The position numbers were made by a program, and so were the translations under genes. The notes beneath the pieces are model-generated. The model made no database searches and was not told where the DNA came from. It was given only the letters and a program-made list of their open reading frames with translations. This document shows positions 45,153 through 55,452 of a stretch of DNA of 64,000 nt, piece by piece. The stretch's first letter is position 1. Each line of letters opens with the position of its first letter. The DNA comes from Acanthosepion esculentum (taxonomy: Eukaryota > Mollusca > Cephalopoda > Sepiida > Sepiidae), in the NCBI GenBank assembly GCA_964036315.1, contig OZ038498.1, positions 14,779,497 to 14,843,496 of the forward strand, given 5' to 3'.

Positions 45153-45957
45153 AGCTCCCCGCGTTTTGCATATTTTCTCCTCTTTCCTTGAACTGCACGT
45201 GTCACTCAGAATTACATAATCTTCAATCAGTCTGTATCTTGACACAGCAGAACTTTGATTTTGATCTAAAATGTTTATTGTATAATATTCATTCTACGTA
45301 ATTACAGGAAGAGACTTGGGTTAAGTAAATTGACAAAAAAGAGATTATGTTGAAAAGTAAACATTTTTTGTGTAATTTTTTAAAATTCTTAATCCATGAG
45401 CCTTTATTGATAATCATTAATCCATGGGCTTTTATTGATATTGCCAGGAAATTCCGATATTATTTATCATAAGCAGTTCTCTCGCTAAGGGGTTCATTGT
45501 TACTTTTCCTTTGATTTAGGCGCGAAAACTCGCCGCTTCTAGGTTTAAGCAAATTCATCTCATCTGGATGTCTGATTTTCCATTTTCTTGTAGAAAGTAA
45601 AATCAGCAATAGATGCTGAAAAGTTCCAATAATTTTCGTTCCGTCTAATAATCGGGTTGTTTTGGTCTCTTGAGACAACCATTTCGTAAGCATTGATATC
45701 AAGAAGTAGATGAGTGAATACACACAGAGATACAAACAAGAAAAAGTGGATATATCTCGAGACAGACTCTGGTAGATCTGAAGATGGCTTGATTTATATA
45801 TTACAGATGCGCGTGTTTTCTTTTTCTTTTTTCCTGTTTGAATTTCTAGCATGAAGAATTATCCGTTGGTTCGTGAATGGTTCGTTCAATACCTGGGCTG
45901 AGAAGTGACGATGCAGGGTTAGTGGGAACAGGGTGATCATTAAATGCGCCGTATTAA
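45153..45957. other. Unassigned DNA with a 130-residue minus frame
   Basis: The minus frame 45460-45852 (MLEIQTGKKKKKTRASVIY...) is among the longest readings here outside simple repeats, but it has no motif, no homologous copy in the window and no gene-like context. Two near-identical words (TTAATCCATGAGCCTTTATTGATA and TTAATCCATGGGCTTTTATT...) show a local duplication at 45390-45440. Confidence 0.25.
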
Positions 45958-46440
45958 GTCAAGATCGCGTCCTGGGTAAGACGATAAACTACGTCCAGCA
46001 GCAAGGCCTCTGATCAGAAGGTTTTGAGGAGCGTGGAAACACCTCTTAATTGCTGGTGTTCCCATGTCCACCCAGACCCGAGGTGGTAGCACCTGTTAGG
46101 GTGCCAGCAATAGACAAATAGTTAATCTCCAAACTATGAAAGTGTAAAAATAGGTTTTTTTAATACCAGAAATACTTTGTAAAATAAATTATTACCAGCA
46201 ATAAGTTTTTGAAGAAAAAAATTATTACCAGCAATACATTAAAAAAACAAAAAACACCAGCTATACTTTTTGTAAAAAAATATTTTTGAAGAAAAAATAT
46301 TACCAGAAATACATTTTTGAAGGGGAAAAAAGTTTACCAGCAATACATTTGATAAAAAAAAATTTCTGGCAGTGAAAATTTTCTCGGCATTAAATAACCC
46401 ATTGAGGTTGATATGCCATAAAACAAACCAAACCAAACTT
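45958..46440 (+). repeat. R-repeat, third copy
   Basis: CTGGGTAAGACGATAAACTA to AAACCAAACCAAAC with a shorter, more degenerate inner minisatellite (ATTACCAGCAATA units). The right end TCGGCATTAAATAACCCATT matches the other copies. Confidence 0.8.
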
Positions 46441-46603
46441 AAGTCAAGATCGAGACGAGATAACCCTAGACAGTGACAGCGAAATAAGAGCGCTCTTTCC
46501 CTGCAGTTTAAATAAAGGGCTCAATTCGGAATTTCCTTGGCGGTTACCCGGTTCGACAGATACCTGAAGAAGGCTGGAGAGCAGAACGGCCGAGGCATAT
46601 GTA

Positions 46604-46605
<2 letters not shown>
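46441..46605 (+). mobile_element. SINE tail related to SINE-A
   Basis: AAATAAAGGGCTCAATTCGG, then ACCTGAAGAAGGCTGGAGAG and ACGGCCGAGG. It is a diverged relative of the SINE-A centre and tail, lacking the tRNA head. The GAAA element is lost. Confidence 0.6.
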
Positions 46606-46609
<4 letters not shown>

Positions 46610-46642
<33 letters not shown>

Positions 46643-46769
46643 CAATGAGGTCAACAGCAAGCAGCGACTTGCTTGAACGTCATCTTCATCAGGTCATGTC
46701 GACGCTGTGTATTGACTTAAGTGTCCACTTTTATATTTACATATGCTCTATCCTTGATATTATATTTTT

Positions 46770-46820
<51 letters not shown>
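46610..46820. repeat. HHR-P variant between (TA)n tracts
   Basis: The minus strand carries CCTGATGAAGATGACGTTCA and later GTTGACCTCATTGTCC, a diverged HHR-P with the plain CTGATGA core but no GAAA. The flanking TTATATTTACATATGCTCTA is shared with 28487-28510. Confidence 0.6.
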
Positions 46821-46843
<23 letters not shown>

Positions 46844-46939
46844 AGTAAAATAGATAGGTTAGTTAATAAAACAAGAACAAACAAAAGGATACCAATATAA
46901 TCAGTACGAAAAACATTTATGAAATATTAATTATTAACC

Positions 46940-47398
46940 ATATGGCAGAAATGAAGCAGAGAAAGAAATGTTTTAAGTCCGGTGTCCTTCATCAGCGTGG
47001 CGAGAAATAAACAGAGAAATGGGAATTACTCACCAACAGTTGTTTTTGGTGGACGGTGTATTTTCTGGTGGGGATCATATTATTAGCAAAAACCAATCTC
47101 TGTCTGAATCCTTGCTGTGCGAAGCATTTTATGAAAATAAACTGAATTTTAAAATTTTGATCGGAGTAAATGCTTTAGGCGTGTCTATTCTAATTATTAG
47201 TGGGAGTAAGACTGTAAACATAGATGAAGAAAGTTATAGGTTACGGAGTTGTATGGATATGAATTGGTGACAAACAAAGAGCTTCTCTGATGATCGGAAA
47301 AGCGTGAAACCCAAGGTCACAAACTTATATCCATGCAATTGAATATGCTAGCTCTATCAACGATGCTGAGCACTTTCCAAGAAGTGCCGCCCATATAA

Positions 47399-47400
<2 letters not shown>
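46940..47400 (+). repeat. Two-copy element with conserved 83-residue frame, copy 1
   Basis: Frame 47019-47270 (MGITHQQLFLVDGVFSGGDH...MDMNW) is kept open in the inverted copy at 52938-53410 with only a few replacements (L/M, N/S). The flanks are also homologous, ending at GAAGTGCCGCCCATA. I recognise no domain. Conservation of the frame may mean coding or simply recent duplication. Confidence 0.5.

Positions 47401-47469
<69 letters not shown>
47401..47469. repeat. (TA)n microsatellite
   Basis: 69-bp TA run. Confidence 0.95.
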
Positions 47470-47473
<4 letters not shown>

Positions 47474-47545
47474 TGAACATAGAAGTCAACACTTAGAGGC
47501 GACAGTCTCTTTCATGCTAGATGCAATCGTCATGCCACGAGTGCC
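47470..47545 (-). repeat. HHR-P repeat copy
   Basis: The minus strand reads GGCATGACGATTGCATCTAG, CATGAAAGAGACTGTCGCC. The core is changed to ATGACGA. GGC/GCC flanking pairs and GTC triplet remain. Confidence 0.6.
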
Positions 47546-47559
47546 GTTATTTTTCTCGG

Positions 47560-47960
47560 CTATTTATATATACGGGTCAGTGGTGCATTGTTGGTAGTCT
47601 ATTTTGGCCGGTATTTTACCGGAAGTCCTTTCTGTGTTTATTTATATATTTCTGTCAAATTATTTTGCTTGTTATTATTTATTTTTATTTTTTATTTTAT
47701 ATATTTATTTATTTTTTATTTTGATCGGTGTTTTTATTAACGTAGTAAAAATTTGTTTATGTAGCTTATTGTGGGTAGCCTATTTTGGCGGTTATTTTAC
47801 CGGAAGTCGTTTATTTGTTTATTTATTTATTTGAATCAAATTATTTTGCTTGTTTTTATTTATTTTTATTTTTATTTTTTATCTTATATATTTATTTTTT
47901 TATTTTTGATCGGTGTTTTTATTAACGTAATAAAGATTTGTTTATATAGCTTATTTAATA
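47560..47960 (+). repeat. Tandem duplication of about 185 bp with ETS-like sites
   Basis: Two units start near TTGTGGGTAGCCTATTTTGG-like sequence (47590 and 47770). Each has TTTTACCGGAAGTC (47617, 47800) and a TTTATTTATT-rich body ending GTGTTTTTATTAACGTA. ACCGGAAGT is a consensus ETS-factor site, but chance or repeat origin is likely. Confidence 0.7.
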
Positions 47961-48831
47961 GTTTTGTTTTTGTTTGGGAAGATAATTAAAGCTATTTGTT
48001 CAATTTTGGGGTTGATTGTTGTGGTTTGTTCTATCTATTATTTTGGCGGGAACAGTTTTTAATTTATTTATTTGGATTGATTATCATTATTTGTTTTTTC
48101 TAAACGGCTAGTTTATCGGTAACGGTTGTTAGTTTATTTATATATTTGGATGTATTTAGATCAATTTATTTTACTTGTTGTTATTTATTTGTTACACTGT
48201 ATATTTTCTCTTTTTGGTTTTCGAATTTTAAGTAACGCAGTATATTATTTTTTTTTATTCATTTTTTTTATCGTTATATAACAGTTATAGCTATTTTTCG
48301 TCCGATTTTTTGTTTTGATTTTTATAGTCTAATATTTTGGTCATAACAGTTTACTAATTTGTTTATTATTTACTTTATTTATTGATTTTGTTTCTTATTT
48401 TTTTATTCTATTTCGTCTATTCTAACAGGTGTGATTTGGTAATTTGTTTGGATTAATTTATTTTCCTTATATATACATATATATTGTTACGTCAAACAAT
48501 GAAATAAACACCTCATTTTGTATTTTTGTTTTAACGTCTATTAGCGTGCGTATTCGTGAAATCCTAATAAAGAAAATGTTCTGATCGAAGTTGCAACACC
48601 CTTTGTAGGAGAAACCATATTTTGATCGGTCGTGTTTTACCGCTCGGCTACGAAGAGTTTCACAATTCACCAAGGCTTTAATTTTCCTTTTTAAGGAAAA
48701 CAAATTTGAAATACATATAACAAGTATAGTAATAAACCATTATAAAAATGTGAGATTTAAAATAAATAAATTTATTAATTACTAATAATTATTATTATCA
48801 ATCCGAATCCAAAATAATTTAAATACTAACT

Positions 48832-48834
<3 letters not shown>
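47961..48834. other. T-rich unassigned DNA
   Basis: Further diverged copies of the preceding unit may exist (TTTGGCGGGAACAG at 48042). No gene seen. Confidence 0.4.

Positions 48835-48881
<47 letters not shown>
48835..48881. repeat. (TA)n microsatellite
   Basis: TA run before the Penelope N-terminal copy. Confidence 0.95.
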
Positions 48882-48882
<1 letters not shown>

Positions 48883-48963
48883 CATGAATAAATATATAAA
48901 ATTTATAAAACATACATACATCAAACTATTTCTTATTTAACAGTTAAAATATAATCCTTGAAA

Positions 48964-49145
48964 ATGGCTAAATGTATAGCCGAAAGCGCTCGGATAAAAA
49001 GAACATTCGGACATTTTTTATATAATTTATCATCTGAAAAAAAAAATATTAGAACGCATCAGAAATTGTATAAAATGTTAAATAAAACCACCTTGTCTAT
49101 CATTTTCAATGAAATGTGCATGAAAGAAGAATTGCTGCCTAAATA
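48964..49145 (+). pseudogene. Penelope-like ORF N-terminal segment, copy 2
   Basis: MAKCIAESARIKRTFGHFLY, then FNEMCMKEELLPKYT. Upstream ACTATTTCTTATTTAACAGT is shared with 56646-56665. It runs into (CA)n and (TA)n. The hairpin GGCTAAATGTATAGCC overlaps the start codon. Confidence 0.6.
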
Positions 49146-49152
49146 CACACAC

Positions 49153-49236
<84 letters not shown>
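49146..49236. repeat. (CA)n(TA)n microsatellite
   Basis: CA then about 68 bp TA. Confidence 0.95.
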
Positions 49237-49237
<1 letters not shown>

Positions 49238-49239
<2 letters not shown>

Positions 49240-49516
49240 CGAACTGACAGTAGCATGGGAAGAAGGGATTGAGGAGGCGCATGAAAGAAAGTTGCTTCGG
49301 TCTGAGGAACTGGCAGCTGAAGTCCATGAGAGAGGATATAGCTGCACTCTGGTGCCATTTGAGGTTGGCTATAGAGGATTTCCTGCCGCCTCTTTAAAGA
49401 GATTCCTCAAGTGTGCTGGGATCCCAAAGCCGGAGAAGGTGATAAAGACTTGTGGGGAAAAAGCGGCGGAAGGAAGTGTATGGATTACCCAAAAGTTCTT
49501 ATCGAGCCGCACTTAA
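49238..49516 (+). pseudogene. LINE RT C-terminal segment (second LINE class)
   Basis: IGELTVAWEEGIEEAHERKL, EVHERGYSCTLVPFEVGYRG and FPAASLKRFLKCAGI match the conserved C-terminal E-LTVPWE...EVG-RG-F block found after the RT of many non-LTR elements. The frame ends at a natural stop. It differs from the other LINEs in the window. Confidence 0.75.
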
Positions 49517-49770
49517 TTAACATAGACCGGTTGCAACGTAACATCATCCAGCTGTTGCGGGCCCACCGTGTGGAAAGGTACTGAGCTTAATGGGCCGAAA
49601 CCTTACTGAAGCACGGCGCTCAGCTGAAGATTGCACCTGGTTTGTAGCACTTGATGTGTACTTGTGTTCTATATATTATAATTTAAGCTCTACTTATGCA
49701 TTGAGTACTGTTTTGTTTTTTTAAATAAAACAAAAATACTAAAGAACTTCTGATTTTTCTATATATATGT

Positions 49771-49771
<1 letters not shown>

Positions 49772-49802
<31 letters not shown>

Positions 49803-49866
49803 ACACACACACACACATACACACACGCACACATAAATATGCATACATACATACATATATATATAT
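49772..49866. repeat. (CA)n and (CATA)n microsatellite
   Basis: CA repeats with CATA interruptions. Confidence 0.95.
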
Positions 49867-49867
49867 G

Positions 49868-50258
49868 TTTAATTTTTGTTATTTCAATGAGAATCTGCCA
49901 GAGAGATGGATTGGGCGTGGTGGAAATGAAGACGGTTTTCTGATGAAATGGCCGCCGCGGTCACCGGACCTGTCCCTGTGTGATTTCTTTTTATGGAGAT
50001 ATGTGAAGGGACTGGTCGAAATTAAACCGAGAACCACTTCCGCACTGGACTGTGTTACTGGAGACATGCTACAGCGTGTTTGGCAAGAGCTTAACTACCG
50101 TCTTGACGTGTGCCGTATCACAGGCAGTGCAAATATTGAACTTATGAAATCGGTCCCATAATAAATTTATGATGTTCAACACCTAAACTTTTTCATTTCA
50201 TTGAGCTAGACTTAGTAGTTTTCAAGATAATTGCTTTTAAAATAACGTCAATTTTTTT
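49868..50258 (+). pseudogene. mariner-like transposase C-terminus and 3' terminal repeat
   Basis: LPERWIGRGG, MKWPPRSPDLSLCDFFLWRY, then QELNYRLDVCRITGSANIEL. PRSPDLxxCDFFLW is the third catalytic block of a mariner-like transposase common in arthropods and molluscs. The region ends TTTTTTTGGAACACCCTATA (50252-50271), a typical terminal repeat of this group. The 5' part is replaced by (CA)n/(TA)n. Confidence 0.8.
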
Positions 50259-50263
50259 GGAAC

Positions 50264-50264
<1 letters not shown>

Positions 50265-50321
<57 letters not shown>

Positions 50322-50369
50322 TATAATAGATAGATAGATACTTCCTGTTATTGGTCGTTCCAACACAGA

Positions 50370-50440
<71 letters not shown>

Positions 50441-50530
50441 ATATATATATATATATTTATATAAAAACATATATATATAGAAACATATATATATATATTT
50501 ATATATATATATTTATATATATATATTTCT
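50265..50530. repeat. (TA)n tracts with imperfect units
   Basis: Three TA blocks separated by GATA and ATATATAAACATA words and a short unique piece (50336-50372). Confidence 0.9.
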
Positions 50531-50645
50531 TTTTCAAGAAAGACATTCGGATTACTAACACAAAAACAGAGAATGTTTCATATCGAGAATATTTTACAAA
50601 GAAAAAAAATTAATTATTTTTAATAATATGTGGAAATCTCCACCC

Positions 50646-50688
50646 TTTACCTGAAGACGGTCGCGAGACCAGAAACACGTGTTGTAAA
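50646..50688 (+). ncRNA. Hammerhead-like motif, degenerate
   Basis: TTTAC, CTGAAGA, C, GGTC-GCGA-GACC (stem II with a GNRA loop), A, GAAA, then ACAC/GTGT and GTAAA, which pairs with TTTAC. The order and spacing are those of a type I hammerhead. But the first stem II pair is C/A and the cleavage triplet would be GUU, so activity is doubtful. Confidence 0.4.
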
Positions 50689-50771
50689 ATTATGAAAAAT
50701 AAAGGATAATATTTTTTTTTAAATCCACATGACAACCAAAAAGTTTGCAGTACCTCCCTCCTTTTTAATAT

Positions 50772-50775
<4 letters not shown>

Positions 50776-50825
<50 letters not shown>
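50776..50825. repeat. (TA)n microsatellite
   Basis: CA then TA run. Confidence 0.95.
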
Positions 50826-50829
<4 letters not shown>

Positions 50830-51687
50830 ATAGAACTCCATGATCAATGTAAATTCCTATGATAAAATTAGTTACCTTTGCATAAACATATTTCATACAA
50901 GTGGAGGTGCGGATGGTGTAATTGATATTACCTCTGAAAGTTAATTAGGTGCGCTGAGTTCAATTACGATTCGATTCTGTTTCGTTCATTTCGCGCTAAT
51001 TCCCTTCAGCTATTCGTTAAGTAGTAGGGCCGACTGGGATCTCTAACCCAAAAGAAAGAAAATTCTAAATCCCAAACCAGCCAGAATAGGGCTGGTCTCT
51101 GCCTGTTTATGTTGCCCTAAACTCGCCACTCCCGCTACGGTTGCAGTAAATGAGGTGTACGACCCTAATGGGTGACGGGACGTTCACAGTTCTGTTAAAC
51201 TTTTTATTTTATCATGAACAGATAACGAAGACAGGAAGGAATAATGGAAAGAATTAGTAAGATACACAGGCACGAGGTAAGAGAAAAGCAAAAGCACGGG
51301 AAAATGGATAATCTTGTCAAAACTCGTGTAATTGCCACGGGTCATGCAAGAGAATATAATTTCAACACCAGCCACAACATTAGCCTATTTGTTGGAATTT
51401 AACTTGAGAACAACAATTTTACAAGTTCACATTCTCGCTATTTCAACCAAAGAAGAACTACCTACTAAAGGGCTGTCGAGAACGCACGTGGGTCCACAAT
51501 TCAAGACCAATCCAAAGCTGCATCCCTTCACCATTCCTTCTGACGAGCCTCCTGGACTTCTGTCGTCGACCTACGAACTCACTCAACTGCAGGATTCCTA
51601 TATCTGCGAACAATTTTCCTAATCTACAAGAACTGTGATTGTTTCTATCTGAACCGTAACAATATTCTAATCGCTTAAAGAACTCTT
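50826..51687. other. Unassigned DNA
   Basis: A block at 50900-51180 is GC-richer and might be a SINE body, but no clear box A/B pair was found. The 96-residue frame 51332-51622 has no recognised motif. Confidence 0.35.
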
Positions 51688-51990
51688 TAGGCGCCCAGAG
51701 AAATATTTTGAGTAAGCCTTTTTTCTGTTTAAGAACATTTTCTCTTTTCCCTTTCTTTCTCTCCTAAATGTCCTTTTTTTTCTGTATATGTAAATAAATA
51801 CTTTCTTCTTTTATTGTTACTCACCGAGCAGGAGTTTTTTTCTTTATTCGTCCGCGCTTAAAAGAGAGAGTTTGTCCGCTTTAATCTTGGCTGTTTTACT
51901 CGCGTTTTGTGGCAATTTTTTAAACCTCAGTCCAATTTTTAACCTCAACCATTTGATGCGGGAAGCCGGGACAAATTTCCTCGCCTTTTA
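51688..51990 (+). repeat. L-repeat copy 1
   Basis: Starts GCGCCCAGAGAAATATTTTG, then a polypyrimidine stretch, ATAAATACTTTCTTCTTTTA, TTGTTACTCACCGA, and GATGCGGGAAGCCGGGACAA after an extra block at 51830-51955. Copies 2 and 3 follow at 52648 and 53438. It may be an LTR or other terminal sequence; undecided. Confidence 0.65.
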
Positions 51991-52647
51991 GCATCAACCA
52001 TATATAAGCACCTGATCCTACTACTCAATGTCGGAGTGATGACAGCATATAAAATTGTAATGTTGACAATGATTTTTGCATGAGACAGCAGCTTTTTAGA
52101 AAATTATGGCTCGTGAAAATCAAGCATTGCCACCTTTTGAATACAGTTCCAAAAAAAGAAAAGCATTGATGTAACTTATAGAACTGGTTTCTTCATTCTT
52201 ATAATACGCAGTCTATACTTACAACATTTCTTTCTGACAAAATAATTTTCTCGAGAGCGGAAAATAAAACTACGAGTAAGAACAATTTGAGTAATCCATT
52301 TTTTTTTGTCAGCTCTTAATTGAAAGCGCAATGTTTCAGGTTGTTTCGGAAGAACAAAAAAGTTTTTCTTGATTCAAACTAGTATTTGAAGACGTTTTGA
52401 AAAGCTGAAGTTTTTTCACGTTAAATAGTTTTTATAGTTCAAAGAAATATGGGACAACTTATATCATGCACGTCCTAAGCTAGTGGCAATTTTATTCTGG
52501 GTGCGGGTCGAATACTGATCATATTCGGTCGGGTCGCCCATCGAAGAAGTCTGTTGTTTATTTAGACCCGAAACTTCTAATGACATGGGAACAACAACAC
52601 TGACAACGCACCTAGATTCGGCACTTAAAGATGTATTTTAATAATAG
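51991..52647. other. Unassigned DNA
   Basis: No feature recognised. Confidence 0.45.
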
Positions 52648-52937
52648 GCGCTCAGAGAAATATTTTGAGCAAGCCTTTTTTCTGTTTAAGAGCATTTTCT
52701 CTTTTTCCTTTCTTTCTCCTCTAATTGTCCTTTTATCCCATTACCCTTTTTTTCTGGATAAACACTTTCTTCTTTTGTTGTTACTCTCCGATGCGGGAAA
52801 GCCGGGACAAATTTCCTTGCATATTAATAATATTGAAGAAATAGAAATTGAACTCGCTTCAAATATAATACCTGATACGGATGTGCTGTTAGTATACCGG
52901 TTATCGGGACGGATAATGGAATATATTATTTTATATG
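52648..52937 (+). repeat. L-repeat copy 2 with conserved frame
   Basis: GCGCTCAGAGAAATATTTTG to TATCGGGACGGATAATGGA. After GATGCGGGAAAGCCGGGACAA the frame SDAGKPGQISLHINNIEEIE and ELASNIIPDTDVLLVYRLSG is shared with copy 3. Unknown protein, if any. Confidence 0.7.
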
Positions 52938-53410
52938 GGCAGTACTTGTTGGAAAGTGCTCAGCATCTTTGATAGAGCTAGCATATTCAGTTGCATGGGT
53001 ATAAGTTTGTGACCCTGGATTTCACGCTTTTCCGATCATCAGAGAAACTCTTTGTTTGTCACCAATTCATATCCATACAACTCCGTAACCTATAACTTTC
53101 TTCATCTATGCTTACAGTTTTACTCCCACTAATAATTAGAATAGACACGCCTAAAGCATTTACTCCAATCAAAATTTTAAAATTCATTTTATTTTCATAA
53201 AATGCTTCGCACAGCAAGGATTCAGACAGAGATTGGTTTTTGCTAATAATATGATCCCCACCAGAAAATACACCGTCCACCAAAAACAACTGTTGGTGAG
53301 TAATTCCCATTTCTCTGTTTATTTCTCGCCACGCTGATGAAGGACACAGGTGTGTCCGAAAATTCCGGATTTAAAACCTTTCTTTCTCTGCTTCATTTCT
53401 GCCATATGGT
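52938..53410 (-). repeat. Two-copy element with 83-residue frame, copy 2
   Basis: Inverted copy of 46940-47400, sandwiched between L-repeat copies 2 and 3. Its minus-strand frame (53059-53310) stays open. On the plus strand past that frame lies CTGATGA-A-GGACAC-AGGT-GTGTCC-GAAA (53333-53358), a hammerhead-type core with a perfect 6-bp stem II but no matching stem I. Confidence 0.6.
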
Positions 53411-53435
53411 TCGCACAGCAAGGATTCAGATTCTT

Positions 53436-53815
53436 TAGGCGCTCAGAGAAACATTTTGAGCAAGGCTTTTTAAAGTTTAGAACATTTTCTCTTTTCCCTT
53501 TCTTTCTCTCCTAATTGTCCTTTTTCCCTTTACCTTTTTTTCTTTCTGTATAAACACTTTCTTCTTTTGTTGTTAGTCACCGATGCAGGAAAGCCGGGAC
53601 AAATTTCCTTGCATATTATTAACATTGACGAAATTGAACTCGCTTCAAATATAATACCTGTTACGGATGTGCTGTTAGTATACCGGTTATCGGGACGGAT
53701 AATGAAATCTGTCTGCTCCGGCAGAGTCTGCTGTGTTTGCAATCGCACCAATCTCCTTGGCAAAGACATAAATGCATTTATTCACCTTTTCCTCCAGGTG
53801 TGGATTCAATAGCAG
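53436..53815 (+). repeat. L-repeat copy 3 with conserved frame
   Basis: Same order as copy 2. The frame 53567-53812 reads VTDAGKPGQISLHIINIDEI, LASNIIPVTDVLLVYRLSGR and then CSGRVCCVCNRTNLL. The CxxC pair is intriguing but unsupported elsewhere. Confidence 0.7.
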
Positions 53816-53984
53816 TTTAGACTAAGTAGTATCCAGTCAAGTAGTAAGATAAAATATTCACATATTTTACTTATATTTATTGATCGATTCATTTTTTTTA
53901 AATCAAAAAACTTTTTTTTTCTAAGATTTTTTTTGTGGGTGGGGGTAATAACTGTTGACTGACACTGAAGTCTTACTAATTAAC

Positions 53985-54130
53985 CTATTGCTGGGGGAGG
54001 GAGAGGATGGCTCCATACTTTTCACAAGGATATTTACTCGTAAGTGAATATGACTAACCCAAAGGGAATTGGAACTCGGCTCTCCGATTAACAATTTCAA
54101 GCTATTATCCATTACACCACCCGCACATCC
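53985..54130 (-). mobile_element. SINE-B body and tRNA-like head
   Basis: On the minus strand GGTGGTGTAATGGATAATAG (box A) and GAGAGCCGAGTTCCAATTCC (box B), then a body like 1-84 and 28020-28110. It directly follows a 5S-like sequence. Confidence 0.8.
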
Positions 54131-54247
54131 AAGCATACACACCTAGTATTCCGAAGCGGTCACCCGTCTAGATACTGACCCGGCTCGAACGTTCCTTAAC
54201 TTCGGTGATATACGGGAACCGGTGTTTCAACGTGATGTGACCGTATC
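54131..54247 (-). pseudogene. 5S rRNA-derived sequence heading a SINE
   Basis: The minus strand aligns end to end with animal 5S rRNA: ATCACGTTGAAACACCGG, ATCACCGAAGTTAAGGAACG (internal box A region), GCCGGGTCAGTATCTAGACG, GGGTGACCGCTTCGGAATAC (box C region). Several substitutions (GGAACGTTCGAGC for GCAACGTCGAGC, TAGGTGTGTATGCTT end) argue against a working rRNA gene. No terminator or 5S tandem is present. Fusion to the tRNA-like SINE at 54130 suggests a composite Pol III promoter. Confidence 0.85.
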
Positions 54248-54530
54248 TGTGTGTGTGTGCGTGTGTGTGTATTTATATATATCTATATGCATGTGAGTGT
54301 ATTTGCATAGTTATCTGTGTACCTGTGTATATAACTGTATGTGTGGATGTGCTTCCGTGTGTCTCTATTTGTACGTGTGTGTGTGTATGCGTTTCTCAGT
54401 GTTTCTGTGAGTACGTATGGGTGTTTCTCATAATGTGTATCAGTGAGTGTGAGTGATCGGTGTATAAATGTATGTCTATGACTATATATAAATGTATGTG
54501 GGTGACTATATGTATACATGTATGTGTGTA
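54248..54530. repeat. TG/TATG-rich cryptic simple repeat
   Basis: GTGTGT, TATATG and GTGTATG words throughout; small cysteine-rich readings are artefacts. Confidence 0.85.
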
Positions 54531-55017
54531 ATGCAACGTTTCCCTGCGTGTCTATATGCTTGGGGTGACAAATATAACGATATGGATGCTTATATGTTGG
54601 GCATTGCGTTGTGGTTTGTGGTGGCTATTATCGATGATTCAGACATTAGTCGTGTCTTAAATCTCTCTGACCTCAGATTGTCTCCTACAAAGTCTGCAAA
54701 CGTCATTCATCGAGGCCATCGTTTCGGTGTGAAGCGGTTTGAATGAACGCCATATATATTCTTATATTCTGTTAATCCTATATTCTTATAAAACTATATT
54801 CTTAGTAGCCCATACATTTTTTTTATATGTATATTCAATTACCAATGAATATCAATGCTCTTAAGTGATCTGTTTACGGATCAAGAAGAAATCAGTCCAA
54901 ACAAAATGCTCCTTGATCTCCTTGACCAATGAAAATGTATTTCGCAGTCTGTCTAGATGGTCTTGCAATCCTCGCTCTCAATTTCTCTATTTTTATTTCT
55001 CTCCCTCCCCTCCCCTC
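54531..55017. other. Unassigned DNA
   Basis: No feature recognised. Confidence 0.45.
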
Positions 55018-55044
55018 CGTCTCTCTCTCTCTCTCTCTCTCTCT

Positions 55045-55119
<75 letters not shown>
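55018..55119. repeat. (CT)n(TA)n microsatellite
   Basis: CT run then about 70 bp TA, joining the retrozyme-like repeat. Confidence 0.95.
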
Positions 55120-55122
<3 letters not shown>

Positions 55123-55145
55123 GCTAAAATTCAACTTCATCCCTG

Positions 55146-55210
55146 CCGTGCGCCGACGGCTTAGTGGTAGAATTTCCGACTGACGCCAATTCAGTCGGGT
55201 TTCGATCCTA
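55146..55210 (+). promoter_or_regulatory. tRNA-Gly-like Pol III promoter segment, copy 1
   Basis: TTAGTGGTAGAATTTCCG is close to the 5' half of tRNA-Gly (box A), and CAGTCGGGTTTCGATCC to its T arm (box B, 55195-55209). The acceptor stem is not conserved. This implies internal Pol III transcription of the repeat. Confidence 0.7.
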
Positions 55211-55220
55211 GCTAGAGAAC

Positions 55221-55274
55221 GTCTAGCCACACTGATGAGCTGTGATATAGCAAAACAGTCTGTCTGTGGATGAC
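55221..55274 (+). ncRNA. Hammerhead ribozyme copy with core mutation
   Basis: Same fold as 55525-55578: CCACA/TGTGG, CTGATGA, stem II GCTGT-GAT-ATAGC (one G/U-type pair), ACA-GTC-TGT, C. The conserved GAAA is AAAA here (55252). That alters the invariant G12, so this copy is predicted to be inactive or very slow. Confidence 0.85.
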
Positions 55275-55452
55275 AATAATATTGCCTCCTGAAAAATTAA
55301 TTTCGGTTGAGCTCTGTACGAATGAAGCGTGTGTTTGTAAACAGTGACTATTAAAGCTAATATAGCAAGACTCTTCGGCAGAATTGAGTCACTGTCAGTC
55401 ACTGTGCGTTTATCTAAATCTAAAAATAAACACGCTAAAATTCACCTTCATC

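Noticed and set aside
45460..45852. 130-residue minus frame as gene
   Set aside because: No motif, no homologue in the window and low-complexity lysine run at its start; kept only as a note.
53333..53365. Complete hammerhead at CTGATGA-GGACAC-GTGTCC-GAAA
   Set aside because: Stem II is perfect but flanks (CGCCACG and AAACC) cannot form stem I, so only the core-like part is reported.
54131..54247. Functional 5S rRNA gene
   Set aside because: Substitutions in the control region and 3' end, no T-run terminator, and direct fusion to a SINE.
54253..54519. Small cysteine-rich frame
   Set aside because: TG-rich cryptic simple repeat; both strands give similar low-complexity readings.
54892..55230. 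Frames with IYIYIY segments
   Set aside because: Read-through of (TA)n; seen at every long TA tract.
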